Assembly: GCF_001278805.1 (NCBI RefSeq)
Contig: NZ_CP012602.1
Location: 3,128,501-3,192,500, forward strand
Direction of reading: 5' to 3'
Origin: Bacillus sp. FJAT-18017
GTDB lineage: Bacteria; Bacillota; Bacilli; Bacillales; Cytobacillaceae
Length of the DNA: 64,000 nucleotides
The translations under genes were made by a program, and so were the position numbers. Each line of letters begins with the position of its first letter. The stretch's first letter is position 1. Below are positions 17,183 to 25,780 of this stretch, in pieces. A model generated the notes under the pieces. The model did no database searches. It was not told the DNA's origin and saw only the letters and a program-made list of their open reading frames with translations.

Positions 17183-18352
17183 CTAATTATTTCGTTCATG
17201 TACAAAACGGATAATCTCATCGACTTCTTCCTGCGAATCTGCAATAATCGCATAAAATTGATTTCCTTGGAGCTTCGCAAACGCTTCTGGTATGCGCTGT
17301 GCAAACTTCACACGATCGCCAAATCGTTCATAAATAGCATTCGTACCATGTTTATACTCATACGCATCACGCTGTGTTACACCTACACAGAACTGGTTTT
17401 CAGCATCGGATTTCTTAAATTCACCGCCTGTCACTAAAGAAGCATACTGAGCAAATAAATCAATGGAGTACGCGAAATTGTACATATCCACCGTGTAGCC
17501 GCCAGCCAAGCGATTATTGTATTCAAGTGCAACATAATCCCCATCTTCCAATTGAAAAAACTCAATATGGAAAAAGCGTTCTTTCATGCCAAATGCTTTC
17601 ACGATTGCCTTACCATACGTTTCAAGCCTTGGATCAATTTCTTTTTGAATCACATAAGCCATATCAAGTTGACCATTAACCAGCTCCAGAGTTGGTACAT
17701 TATATGTAAAGCTTGTTTGGAAAACAATGTTCCCTTTCTGGTCCACTAAACCATCAAATGTACAAAGCACGCCTCCTTCGACAAATGGTTCCAAGAAGTA
17801 CACTTGTGCTTCTCCCCATTCTTCTGCAAAATAATGTACAGCCTCTTCTGAATTCAATTTAAAGGTGGCAGCCGACCCTACTCCGTTATCAGGTTTAGCA
17901 ATAACCGGCAGTCCTAATTCATCAATGGCTTTGAATAATCCCTCTTTCGTTTTTACGATTCTTCCTTCTACGACAGGCACTTCTGCTTTTTTAAACAACT
18001 TCTTCATTTCAGATTTATACTTAACTTTTTTCACGTCATCTGTTTTATTGCCGTACACGTTAAATTGCTCCCGAAGCTGCGCATCAAGTTCCAGCCAGTG
18101 CTCATTATTGGATTCAATCCGGTCAATTGGACCATGTTTATAAAATAAAAATGCAACAGCACGTTTCACTTCGTCTACATCTTCTAAATTATTTACACGA
18201 TAATATTCAGTTAAAGAGTTTTGTAATTCGGAACCTAATTGGTTATATGGCTCTTCGCCAATTCCTAAAACATTGACACCTGCTTTTTTTAAACGATGAG
18301 CGAATGGCTGGAAATTAGCTGGATAATATGGCGATATCAAAATATAATTCAT
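17183..18352 (-). CDS. ATP-grasp domain ligase
   Basis: 389 aa. N-terminal Rossmann-like region (MNYILISPYYPANFQPFAHRLKKAG), then an ATP-grasp fold: KSEMKKLFKKAEVPVVEG, LPVIAKPDNGVGSAATFKL (ATP-binding lysine and glycine loop), FLEPFVEGG, and FFHIEFFQLEDGDYVALEYNNRLAGGY with the metal-binding Glu/Asn pair. The family joins a carboxylate to an amine or thiol through an acyl phosphate. The substrate is unknown. It is paired with the esterase at 16422; a third hydrolase lies upstream behind a terminator. Confidence 0.85.
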   Translation of the reverse strand: MNYILISPYYPANFQPFAHRLKKAGVNVLGIGEEPYNQLGSELQNSLTEYYRVNNLEDVDEVKRAVAFLFYKHGPIDRIESNNEHWLELDAQLREQFNVYGNKTDDVKKVKYKSEMKKLFKKAEVPVVEGRIVKTKEGLFKAIDELGLPVIAKPDNGVGSAATFKLNSEEAVHYFAEEWGEAQVYFLEPFVEGGVLCTFDGLVDQKGNIVFQTSFTYNVPTLELVNGQLDMAYVIQKEIDPRLETYGKAIVKAFGMKERFFHIEFFQLEDGDYVALEYNNRLAGGYTVDMYNFAYSIDLFAQYASLVTGGEFKKSDAENQFCVGVTQRDAYEYKHGTNAIYERFGDRVKFAQRIPEAFAKLQGNQFYAIIADSQEEVDEIIRFVHERNN

Positions 18353-18429
18353 AAAAAAGGCTCCTTTCTTAGAATCAAAGAATCATAGTTTTTACAAATG
18401 ATACAATCATTTGAATTTTAAATCAATTA

Positions 18430-18465
18430 AATTCAAAAATATTCAAAAAAAGAGTGAGAGTTTCC
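18430..18465 (-). terminator. Terminator between the upstream esterase and the ATP-grasp gene
   Basis: On the minus strand AGTGGGAG pairs with CTCTCACT (one G-U) around GAAA, followed by TTTTTT. It separates the gene at 18501 from the ATP-grasp operon. Confidence 0.7.
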
Positions 18466-18500
18466 TCCCACTTTCAATTAAATATAATTATTTAGTTGAT

Positions 18501-19346
18501 TCAAGACCACTTCTCACTTAAGAAACGCAAACATTCTGGTAAGTGTTTTGCCCAAGCTTTTTCATTATGTTCCTCATCCGCAAAAATATTTAAACGAATG
18601 CTATCAATTGGAACAGAGCCTTTTAGTAGTTGTTTATAATACTTAAGCGAGCAATCGATATAAGCCTGCTTCATATTGCCATACATCAATTGCCGGTCTG
18701 CATCATCGCCTTCCTGGGTCCCAACTTGAATGTACACGCGTTGTTCAGGATCCAACACACGCCCAGCAATATAGCTGTCAAAGGCTTTATTAGTAATCCA
18801 ATTGGCTAAAGAAAAAATACCTAATCCACCAATTTGATCTTTATATTCAATACCCATAAAAGCCGAAATATTTCCTCCAAGTGAACTGCCAATCATCGCT
18901 GTATGATATTTATCTGATTTTGTTCGGTAATGCCCATCTATAAACGGTTTCACGACTGTCATGACAAACTCAGCAAAGTCCGCGCCTCTTCCGCCTAGCT
19001 CGAAATCTTCAGGAAGTGGGCTTTCAGTAATTTTCCAAGGCGTATATTCATTAATTCGCTCTTGATCACCATGATCAATCCCAACAACAATCATTCTCGG
19101 CAAATCGGGATTTTGTTTAATTGCCGGGATCACTTTCCATGAAAACCCGCTATAAGATTCACTACTGTAGAAAACGTTTTGTCCATCATGCATATAGACG
19201 ACCGGATAACTTTCAGACTCATCTTTATCATAGTTTTTCGGCAATAAAACCCGCACGCGACGTTCTTCATTTTTATAAGGCATATATAATTCATGTGTTT
19301 CTAGTTTTAAATAAAAATAGGATTCGTTCAATTTACCACTCCTCAC
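18501..19346 (-). CDS. Alpha/beta hydrolase of the esterase D / enterochelin esterase type
   Basis: 281 aa. Opens with a strand-rich N-terminal part, then VRVLLPKNYDKDESESYPVVYMHDGQ-type sequence typical of the Fes/esterase D family, the elbow MIGSSLGGNISAF (Ser) near residue 150, and EEHNEKAWAKHLPE near the end supplying His. No signal peptide. Members cleave thioesters or siderophore esters. With the esterase and ATP-grasp genes downstream it may serve one unknown small-molecule pathway, but a terminator lies between them. Confidence 0.8.
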   Translation of the reverse strand: MRSGKLNESYFYLKLETHELYMPYKNEERRVRVLLPKNYDKDESESYPVVYMHDGQNVFYSSESYSGFSWKVIPAIKQNPDLPRMIVVGIDHGDQERINEYTPWKITESPLPEDFELGGRGADFAEFVMTVVKPFIDGHYRTKSDKYHTAMIGSSLGGNISAFMGIEYKDQIGGLGIFSLANWITNKAFDSYIAGRVLDPEQRVYIQVGTQEGDDADRQLMYGNMKQAYIDCSLKYYKQLLKGSVPIDSIRLNIFADEEHNEKAWAKHLPECLRFLSEKWS

Positions 19347-19614
19347 TCCCTGATATTACATTAAATATACTAATCTATTTCTCATTAAACCCCTATTATT
19401 TTTGTTTATTTCAACATTTCCAGTGCTACTAATCTCCCCTTAGAACAAAAAGGCTGTAGTGAAAACAGGCAAGAATTTCATTCAATTTAAAAAAACAAGG
19501 ACTTCCATTATACCCCATACTGAGTTAATAAGGCTTTTGTAGGTGGAAACTCTACGCTAGGAGTTGTATAATCTCATGGTAGTGTTCAACAAAAAACATC
19601 AGAGGTGATAGGCA

Positions 19615-20439
19615 TTGAACTTTTATTCAGAAAATGAGCATCCAGAAAAAGTCGATGGCCAAAAATATAGAGAACAAGTACGGACTGAGGAACCCCAGGC
19701 AGAATGGGAGACGGACCAGAGCGGACTTAATATACGGGAAACAAGGGAAAGCAGAGCTAGCCGCTTAAGGATGGAGAAGCGAAACAAATCGGCTGGTTCA
19801 GAGGCCAAAGTGGGGGTCACTCCGCCAAGCAGGACGGACTCCAAGCGCATCTCCAAATTTAGACCTTCCCTTAAGAAAGTAAAAGTGAAACTGCCCAGAG
19901 TGAACGTCAATCTTGCATTAAAAATCGGAGCCGTCCTAGCGGTACTCATCAACGTTAGATACGTTATGGGTCTGATGGAGGACCCGATAGGCATCTTTAC
20001 ATTCAATGATTTGGTGATTAAGCTGGCGATATCAGTTGGTATCAACTTTGCAGCAGTCTGGATTCTGTTTGCTAAACAGTCCCGGATTAAGTATTTTCTT
20101 TCATTGTTTGCAGTGTTAGCATCGTTTCTGCATTACTTTTATGGCAATTATACCAATCAAACTTTATTAGAGAGAAGCAACCTGATCCCTTCGGTGCTTG
20201 TAATCCTATCCGTTCTGATGGTGGTCAATTCCAGGTCCAATTATTACCTGAAAAGCATCCTGTTATTAATCATCGCCACAGCCGGAATCTATGTCAGCAG
20301 CAATCAATTTGCAATTGAGTGGGTGCTGATAGGCAGTGCAGGACTGGTAATGTTTTTCAGAGTTTCCAAAACCAAAAGGAATGACAAATCCACTAAAAAG
20401 GAAAGCAGGATAGGAAGGAACCAGCGGCAGTCAGCTTAG
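19615..20439 (+). CDS. Hypothetical multi-pass membrane protein
   Basis: 274 aa from a TTG at 19615 behind an AGAGGTGA site. Residues 1-95 are polar and highly charged (Glu-rich, then Arg/Lys-rich ending KKVKVKLPRVNVN). Six or so hydrophobic helices follow from about 100 to 255, then a basic tail. The charged N-terminus is probably cytosolic. No family is recognised. A strong hairpin at 20470-20494 ends the transcript. It is the last intact gene before the selC-linked element. Confidence 0.7.
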   Translation: MNFYSENEHPEKVDGQKYREQVRTEEPQAEWETDQSGLNIRETRESRASRLRMEKRNKSAGSEAKVGVTPPSRTDSKRISKFRPSLKKVKVKLPRVNVNLALKIGAVLAVLINVRYVMGLMEDPIGIFTFNDLVIKLAISVGINFAAVWILFAKQSRIKYFLSLFAVLASFLHYFYGNYTNQTLLERSNLIPSVLVILSVLMVVNSRSNYYLKSILLLIIATAGIYVSSNQFAIEWVLIGSAGLVMFFRVSKTKRNDKSTKKESRIGRNQRQSA

Positions 20440-20469
20440 TTTGGCAAGAATACCACAGTACGCAAATAA

Positions 20470-20500
20470 GGCCACCCATATAGTCAGGGTGGCCATTTTT
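20470..20500. terminator. Bidirectional terminator
   Basis: GGCCACCC pairs with GGGTGGCC; T tract on the plus strand and A tract on the other side. It ends the membrane-protein gene, and could once have ended selC read on the minus strand before the element inserted. Confidence 0.75.
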
Positions 20501-20583
20501 ATTAGTGAAATGAAAATAGCTCGGCTAAAAGATAAAATGTCCAAGTTATTGGAATTGCGCTTCAAATGTGTATTGGCTTGACT

Positions 20584-20618
20584 TGTGGGAATCGAACCCA
20601 CCTGACCTGGCACGCAGG
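20584..20618 (-). repeat. att-like direct repeat of the selC 3' part (distal copy)
   Basis: 35 bp identical to 23094-23128 inside selC. Homology continues imperfectly on both sides: from the TGG (CCA complement) at 20574 to the decayed anticodon arm near 20640. The two copies are in direct orientation 2,510 bp apart and bound the broken integrase and excisionase genes, as left by integration into a tRNA 3' end. Confidence 0.85.
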
Positions 20619-20780
20619 CGTCATGACGGTTTTAAAGTTTGCTGGCATCTGTTTTTCTGGTACCTTCATGTACTCAGAAGTACTGATAAATCAAGGGTTT
20701 TTTCTATCTAATGATTCCCTGTAATTTCTAATTTTAAAAATCTGGGCACCAAACATGGCACCAAATGCACCTATATTATA

Positions 20781-21035
20781 AATGAATGTACAGTTTCCTT
20801 TTTACGGACAGTTTCTATAGTTTATCTACAACTGCCTATAAATGGTGTTTGGACCACTGTTGGTCATGCTGGTTTCAAAACCCATGGAACGAAAACAGTT
20901 ACTTTTACAAGGGAATATAATAACTCTTATTTGTACCAGATCACACCTTATCGGTTTGTTTTAAAAAATGATATTAATAGTTATTATACAAACATGCATA
21001 CTACACTTTATAACGTTTCTTATTCTGCGTATTAA
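20781..21035 (+). pseudogene. Coding remnant of unknown origin in the element
   Basis: An open stretch of about 84 codons, with no convincing start, reads LPINGVWTTVGHAGFKTHG in its middle and is rich in Tyr, Asn and Thr toward its end. Composition looks like the C-terminal part of an exported or phage-related beta protein, but no family is recognised. A hairpin (CTTCTC with GAGAAG) and a T tract follow at about 21045-21075, supporting a former transcription unit. Confidence 0.4.
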
Positions 21036-21262
21036 AAAGATTAAGGCTCTTCTCCTTCTGAGAAGGGCTTTTTAATTTATTTTGTTTATGGTCATTTGCT
21101 CCGATGTCCCCTTCAAGACCTTCTGCGGTATTAGTACTGCAACACTATGCTTATTTTGTTCTGACAAAAATACTATTTTTTAATTTAGAGATATTTGTAC
21201 AAACATACCTCGTCCTCCCTACATAAGATATTTCAACCTAGTGACAAAGGGAGGGATAAACT

Positions 21263-21406
21263 ATGTGTGGATGCAATAAAAAGAAAAAGAAAAAGAAAAA
21301 AATCAAATTAGTTTGCTGGTGCAAAAAAGTTAAGAAAAAATGTAAGAAAACCAAACTAATTTGCAAATGTAAAAAGGTTAAACACAAGAAAAAGCATAAA
21401 CACTAA
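21263..21406 (+). CDS. Small Lys/Cys-rich protein
   Basis: 47 aa, with a strong AAAGGGAGGG ribosome site before the ATG. More than half the residues are lysine, and the seven cysteines fall mostly in C-x-C pairs. Two halves repeat the pattern K-L-(V/I)-C-x-C-K-K-V-K (KLVCWCKKVK and KLICKCKKVK). Such a peptide could bind nucleic acid or metal, or be a coat component. Nothing identifies it. It lies inside the selC element and is the only apparently intact gene there. Confidence 0.6.
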   Translation: MCGCNKKKKKKKKIKLVCWCKKVKKKCKKTKLICKCKKVKHKKKHKH

Positions 21407-21532
21407 ATTCTATCTCACGGTTGATAAAACTTCGTAACTGCCTTAGAAATGGCAGTTTCTTTTTTTACTTATAATGTCATCCTGCATACATGCCATGATT
21501 TGATACCAGGATACCTGATTGGGGCCTATATC

Positions 21533-21742
21533 ATGAAAACTATAGAACTGCCAGAAGTATTGGAAGTAAAGGATATACAATCATTCTTGGGAATAGGACG
21601 AAGCCAAGCTTATACGTTGGTCAAATCGGATGCGTTTCATTATGTAACAGTAGAATAACGTATCCTGGTTCCAAAAAAATCTTTCCTAGTATGGTTTGAG
21701 GGTAACATACCACTTCTACTAGTAACTTTCATAAATAAATAA
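21533..21742 (+). pseudogene. Excisionase-like small HTH protein, interrupted
   Basis: From the ATG at 21533: LPEVLEVKDIQSFLGIGRSQ is a winged-helix DNA-binding domain of the excisionase/AlpA type. A TAA at 21656-21658 interrupts the wing, but the frame continues with RILVPKKSFLVWFEG, exactly the family's next segment. Hence a nonsense-mutated excisionase. It sits 100 bp upstream of the integrase relic, as expected. Confidence 0.7.
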
Positions 21743-21848
21743 TCACAGGACACCAGGTAAATTTATTACATTTGGAAAAATTTACCTAATTATTTTCTAT
21801 AGGTGCATATGCTTGGTGTCCAGCTCTCTTAAGGAGGGATAATTGCAC

Positions 21849-22965
21849 ATGGCTGGATATCCAAAAAAGATAAGAATGGAACATATTATTTTGTTCTAGA
21901 GAACGGTAGAGACACGAATGGCAAACGGTCAAGAATAAAAAGGCGTGGCTTTAAGAAAATAAGCGAGGCCAAAGCAGCAATGGCGGAACTTACTTTGGAT
22001 TACAAAAGGGTACCTTTTTCAAGGAAAACAAGATGTCATTAGGAGCGTATCTTGAGTATTGGCTAGAGAATTATGCTAAAACAAATCTCAAACCTAAAAC
22101 CTTTGCTGAATACAAGAAAATTATTAATACTCATCTCTCCCCTTCTCTAGGAAACATCTCACTAAACGAATTAAAAACCGTTCAACTTGCAAAATTATTA
22201 CAAAGAAAAGTTAAATACCTTATCGGCTCAAACAGTGACACACCATCATCGTATTCTTTCCAAGGCCCTGAATGACGCTATGGATTAGGAGTTTATTAAC
22301 AAAAACGCAACCAAAGGAGCCAAACCTCCAAAACCGGTAAAACGAGAAATAAAAACATTAAGCGTCGAGCAGCTCAACCTTTTGTTAAAGATCGCAAAGG
22401 AGAGAACACCGGTATATTTCCCAGTTATATATGCGGCAGCTCATACAGGAATGAGAAAAAGCGAGTTAATTGGCCTCTCTTGGGTGAACGTAGATTTCAC
22501 GGCTGGTAAGTTTTATATTCGCCAAACCATAACTGAAGCCAATGGAAAGTACTTCTTTAATGAAATACCCAAGGGTGAAAAGCCTAGAGGGATAAGGTTA
22601 ACCAACAAGTTGATATTTCTACTCGAAAAACTAAAGGAACAAAACGATCGCCGAAAGGTAATCCTTGGCGAATCCTTTAATCCACGAAACTTAGTTTTTT
22701 GTAATTCAAAAGGCAGTATCTTGACTCCCGCTGAAATATCAAGAGCATTAAAAAGGTGTTTAAAAGCGGCTAACCTCCCCGATATCCGGTTTCATGATCT
22801 CAGGCATCCCATGCTACCATTTTGTTAAAAGAGAATGTCCACCCGAAAGTTGTAAGTGCACGTTTGGGACATTCGAAGATTTCTATAACGATGGATACCT
22901 ATTCACATCTGACAGATTCAATTGAAGGAATCGCTGTTGACCATTTAAATGGGTTGCTTGAGTAG
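21849..22965 (+). pseudogene. Tyrosine recombinase (phage-type integrase), multiply frameshifted
   Basis: Fragments in several frames add up to one integrase. An arm-binding domain (GTYYFVLENGRDTNGK, then EAKAAMAEL), a core-binding domain from 22033 (LGAYLEYWLENYAK), and a catalytic domain from 22382 with TGMRKSELIGL (Arg I) and FHDLRH (His-x-x-Arg) are visible. A one-base loss after HDLRH puts the last part (LLKENVHPKVVSARLGHSKI, then MDTYSHLTDSIEG with the Tyr nucleophile) in another frame. At least three lesions are present, so it is inactive. It points at selC 118 bp away. Confidence 0.85.
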
Positions 22966-23012
22966 ATATATGGCACCAAAACACAAATGGCACCATTTAG
23001 GGCACCACACAA

Positions 23013-23040
23013 CAAAAAAAGACCGAGTGCACTCGGTCTC
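23013..23040 (-). terminator. Terminator downstream of selC
   Basis: Hairpin GACCGAGTG/CACTCGGTC at 23021-23038, with a T7 tract on the minus strand. It ends the tRNA-Sec transcript about 45 bp after the CCA and lies within the inserted element. Confidence 0.8.
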
Positions 23041-23082
23041 CTGCTTTATGTATGAAGGTAAAAAGCCTTGATATAACTGGGT

Positions 23083-23179
23083 TGGCGGGACTGTGTGGGA
23101 ATCGAACCCACCTGACCTGGCACGCAGGTCACAAGCGGTTTTGAAGACCGTGGAGGACACCAGTACCCCATTCAGCCCC
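23083..23179 (-). tRNA. selC: tRNA-Sec (anticodon UCA)
   Basis: 97 nt with encoded GCCA end. The acceptor stem GGGGCTG pairs with CAGTCCC. A long D arm contains CTGGTG. The anticodon stem CGGT/ACCG holds loop CTTCAAA with anticodon TCA (23142-23144). The long variable arm has a six-base-pair stem GACCTG/CAGGTC. The T arm is GTGGG-TTCGATT-CCCAC. Length, extra-long arm and UCA anticodon are diagnostic of the tRNA that is charged with Ser and converted to Sec by SelA. Its 3' half is the att site of the adjacent element, yet all stems remain intact, so it should work. Confidence 0.95.
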
Positions 23180-23310
23180 GTGTTAATATGATGGCAAAAT
23201 TTATTATAGCAAAAAACTACTATTGTCGCTATAGAAATGATTGAATGCCACACTCTTGTCATAAATTGCGGAATCGATTTATAATGGTGATAGTGATTAC
23301 TTGAACGCAG

Positions 23311-23745
23311 GTGAATGAAATGCTAGATATTTTAAAAGAATTAATGATTGTGATATGGGTCTTTTTATTATTCGGGTTAATGGCTATTGGCGGCTTTTTC
23401 ATGTTCCGTAAATTCCTTAAGAAGCTTCCTAAAGAAGATGGCAAATCGATCATGGATTGGGAAGAGTATTATGTCAATCAGTCACGCCATCTATGGCCGG
23501 ATGACCAAAAGACGTTTCTTGAAGAACTTGTCACACCTGTTCCTGAGCTGTTCCGTGATGTAGCAAGGCATAAGATTGCCGGAAAAATTGGCGAACTTGC
23601 CTTAAAAGAAAAAGTAAACAAGATTGACCAGGACCTCGTCATAAAAGGATATATCATGGCGACCCCAAAGCGAGACCACAAATTTTTGAAAAAGACGTTA
23701 CATGAAAAACAAATTGACCTGACTCCATACCAGCACTTATTTTAG
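23311..23745 (+). CDS. yneK: DUF2621 family membrane protein (YneK)
   Basis: 144 aa. One N-terminal membrane helix (about residues 10-32) is followed by a conserved cytosolic domain: DWEEYYVNQSRHLWPDDQKTFLEEL and a C-terminal KKTLHEKQIDLTPYQHLF. Bacilli keep this gene beside ccdC and ccdA, as here. Function unknown. The start has an AGGTGA site, and a terminator (GCCGC...GCGGC) follows immediately. Confidence 0.85.
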   Translation: MNEMLDILKELMIVIWVFLLFGLMAIGGFFMFRKFLKKLPKEDGKSIMDWEEYYVNQSRHLWPDDQKTFLEELVTPVPELFRDVARHKIAGKIGELALKEKVNKIDQDLVIKGYIMATPKRDHKFLKKTLHEKQIDLTPYQHLF

Positions 23746-24008
23746 CCGCCGACTAAGCGGCTTTTTTCATTTTACCCGGCAGAACGTTTTATAGATTAAT
23801 GCAGCATTTCAAACCACCAATTTATCTAATAAAACTACTTTTATAGATTAATAACCCCTATAGAAACGGCGATTAATCAAAATAAACCTATTATTTTGGA
23901 TTAATCGACCCTACATCGCCATTAATTAATCCAATAAACGCTAGTTGGATTTCCTCTCCCTCCCCCTTCAACTCTCCACCATCAATATAGCAAAAACAGC
24001 CGACCCAC
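23746..24008. other. Spacer with repeated GATTAAT motifs and two terminators
   Basis: Terminators at about 23747-23768 (yneK) and 23999-24024 (ccdC, minus strand). Between them GATTAAT or its complement ATTAATC occurs about six times in 150 bp. No gene is visible. Confidence 0.5.
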
Positions 24009-24500
24009 TCAGGCCGGCTGTTTTGTACGAGAGATTTCGTTCTGCAGTTTTTTAAATTCGCGGTACATGGCTATTCGCCACGGTAGGATCATTGAGAATG
24101 CCAGAAGGAAGAACATCCCGGATAATTCCCCGAAGTCGATCGTCGCACTCAGTACTAACTTCATGATTAGCCGGACGATAAGCAGGCCAATTAGGATAAA
24201 GAAAAATGCTTTCGAGCGTTTTACATATATTTGTTCATCCTTTACCTCAAATGAAGAAGTTTTTATCAACAAAATTGAAAATAACATCCCGATGACAACT
24301 GCTTCGACGATCTCTAGTCCTGTGAGACGGAATTCCGGCACGATATACATCAGTGCTCCCGTGCTCATACCAATTGGAGGAATGATGATTTTTAGGGCTG
24401 TGGCAGGTTTTTTCGCTGCCTTCATCCTGACAAACATAGCCATTGTAGCCATGCCTAATGCGACAACTGTTGATGCAAGGGCAAGATTCATGCGTCTCAT
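24009..24500 (-). CDS. ccdC: Cytochrome c biogenesis protein CcdC (YneJ)
   Basis: 163 aa with four or five hydrophobic helices: residues 4-25, 38-55, 62-82, 97-118 and 128-145. The PPIGMSTGALMYIVPEFR segment and the ending PWRIAMYREFKKL are typical of the CcdC family. Location after ccdA agrees. In B. subtilis, yneI, encoding the response-regulator-like CcdB, lies between ccdA and ccdC. Here only 75 bp separate them and yneI is absent. Confidence 0.8.
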   Translation of the reverse strand: MRRMNLALASTVVALGMATMAMFVRMKAAKKPATALKIIIPPIGMSTGALMYIVPEFRLTGLEIVEAVVIGMLFSILLIKTSSFEVKDEQIYVKRSKAFFFILIGLLIVRLIMKLVLSATIDFGELSGMFFLLAFSMILPWRIAMYREFKKLQNEISRTKQPA

Positions 24501-24575
24501 CCCAATCTAGTAAGTAGGTTAACAAGCTAATTATAGTATAAATCGACAACTCTGGCACGTCATTTTACTGAAATT

Positions 24576-25286
24576 CTAAAAGCCTGTGAAGCCGCCAAAC
24601 ATTGGCTGCAAAACTTGAATGATGACAGTCAGCCAGTCAAAGAACAGTATGATACCCATAGCAATCATGATGGAACCACCGACTTTCATGATTTTAATTG
24701 AATTGCGCTTAATCCAAGCCATCCGGCCAATGAAGAAGGACAGAATGAAGAACGGAATAGCGAATCCAAGTACGTACGCAATCATAAGCGGCATACTTGC
24801 GCTAGGGTCGGTTGCTGCAAGCGATAGTACTGCGCCAAGGATCGGTCCGGTACATGGTGTCCAGCCTGCCGCGAACGCCATCCCAATCAAAACAGAGCCA
24901 GCAAAGCCAGCAGGACGGTTTTTGAATTGGTACTTGCGGTCCTTCATCAGGAATTCAGGCTTGAAGAAACCGATTATCATCAACCCGAAAATGACCATGA
25001 ATATGGCGCCGATTTGGCGAATCAAATCCTGGTTCTGGTACAGGAACGAGCCAATGTAGGATGTCATAAAGCCCATCATGATAAAGATTGAAGAGAAACC
25101 TATTAAGAAAAAAATCGTATGCAGAATGCTTCGCCTTTGCATCATGCCATTATCACTTTTCAAGTCACTAACAGACATTCCAGTTATATAAGAAAGGAAT
25201 GCGGGATAAAGCGGCAGGCAGCAAGGTGATATAAAACTCAGAAACCCGGCACCCAATGCGAGGAACAAATTAACTTCAGTACCCAT
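24576..25286 (-). CDS. ccdA: Cytochrome c biogenesis protein CcdA
   Basis: 236 aa, six membrane helices. The first carries SPCCLPLYPAFLSYITG and the fourth WTPCTGPILGA. The two conserved cysteines (SPCC and TPC) pass electrons across the membrane from cytosolic thioredoxin to outward thiol partners such as ResA and StoA, supporting cytochrome c maturation and spore cortex synthesis. It is transcribed with ccdC. Confidence 0.92.
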   Translation of the reverse strand: MGTEVNLFLALGAGFLSFISPCCLPLYPAFLSYITGMSVSDLKSDNGMMQRRSILHTIFFLIGFSSIFIMMGFMTSYIGSFLYQNQDLIRQIGAIFMVIFGLMIIGFFKPEFLMKDRKYQFKNRPAGFAGSVLIGMAFAAGWTPCTGPILGAVLSLAATDPSASMPLMIAYVLGFAIPFFILSFFIGRMAWIKRNSIKIMKVGGSIMIAMGIILFFDWLTVIIQVLQPMFGGFTGF

Positions 25287-25549
25287 AATTAAACCTCTCC
25301 CAAACGATACTATCTAGCTGTATCCATTCTAACAAAAAGTTAGCGTAAACGTTAGGAAACTGCATGAAAGTTTTGTGTCATCACCGCAAGTTTGATAAGA
25401 TAGTCACAGTGAATAGGTTTTGTAAATTTTTTTACATAAACTTTTGTATTTTTTACCAATATAGGGTATACTTAGTCAAGTATAATACTTATTTCAGTAA
25501 AATTATACTCGTCTGCTATCTAACCTTAACCAAGAAAGGAATTACAGCC

Positions 25550-25747
25550 GTGTTGAAACAGGACTTGCTTTCCCTAATTGAACAAAAGCGGATTGAGTTG
25601 TATCAGGTTGCTGCAGCGAACGGCTTAAGCTCCTCTATTGCAATTCGGTATAGCCAGGAACTCGACCATTTGCTTAACCAATATAATGATACATATATTC
25701 TGAAACTGCCAACTGAATCAACAAAAACAGCCACGCTATCTCTATAA
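25550..25747 (+). CDS. Spo0E-like aspartyl-phosphate phosphatase (YnzD-like)
   Basis: 65 aa from the GTG at 25550 (site AAGGA; a TTG directly follows). The pattern LLSLIEQKRIELYQVAAANG then SQELDHLLNQY is the Spo0E family signature, with the SQELD catalytic motif. These two-helix proteins dephosphorylate Spo0A-P and hold back sporulation. A gene of this type (ynzD) sits between yneF and ccdA in B. subtilis, so position supports the call. A terminator overlaps the 3' end. Confidence 0.85.
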   Translation: MLKQDLLSLIEQKRIELYQVAAANGLSSSIAIRYSQELDHLLNQYNDTYILKLPTESTKTATLSL

Positions 25748-25780
25748 GCGCGGCTGTTTTATTTTTTAAAATAATTTATA

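Larger units (their letters stand above)
20574..23128. mobile_element. Decayed integrative element inserted in selC
   Basis: A 2.5-kb segment bounded by direct repeats of the tRNA-Sec 3' half. It contains, in order, an orphan coding remnant, a Lys/Cys-rich peptide gene, a disrupted excisionase and a multiply frameshifted tyrosine recombinase reading toward the tRNA. Integrase next to the tRNA with att repeats at both ends is the standard architecture of tRNA-targeted phages and islands. The tRNA itself was kept whole. The element appears unable to move without help. Confidence 0.8.

Noticed and set aside
20584..20640. Third working tRNA-Sec with a UUA anticodon
   Set aside because: The acceptor 5' half and D arm are missing and the anticodon stem is destroyed; it is a displaced att fragment.
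21650..21660. Sec or readthrough explanation for the interrupted excisionase
   Set aside because: The interrupting codon is TAA, not TGA, and the residue position is not a cysteine site.
22945..23262. Open frame on the minus strand spanning the tRNA-Sec
   Set aside because: It overlaps the tRNA and its terminator, and has no protein-like composition.
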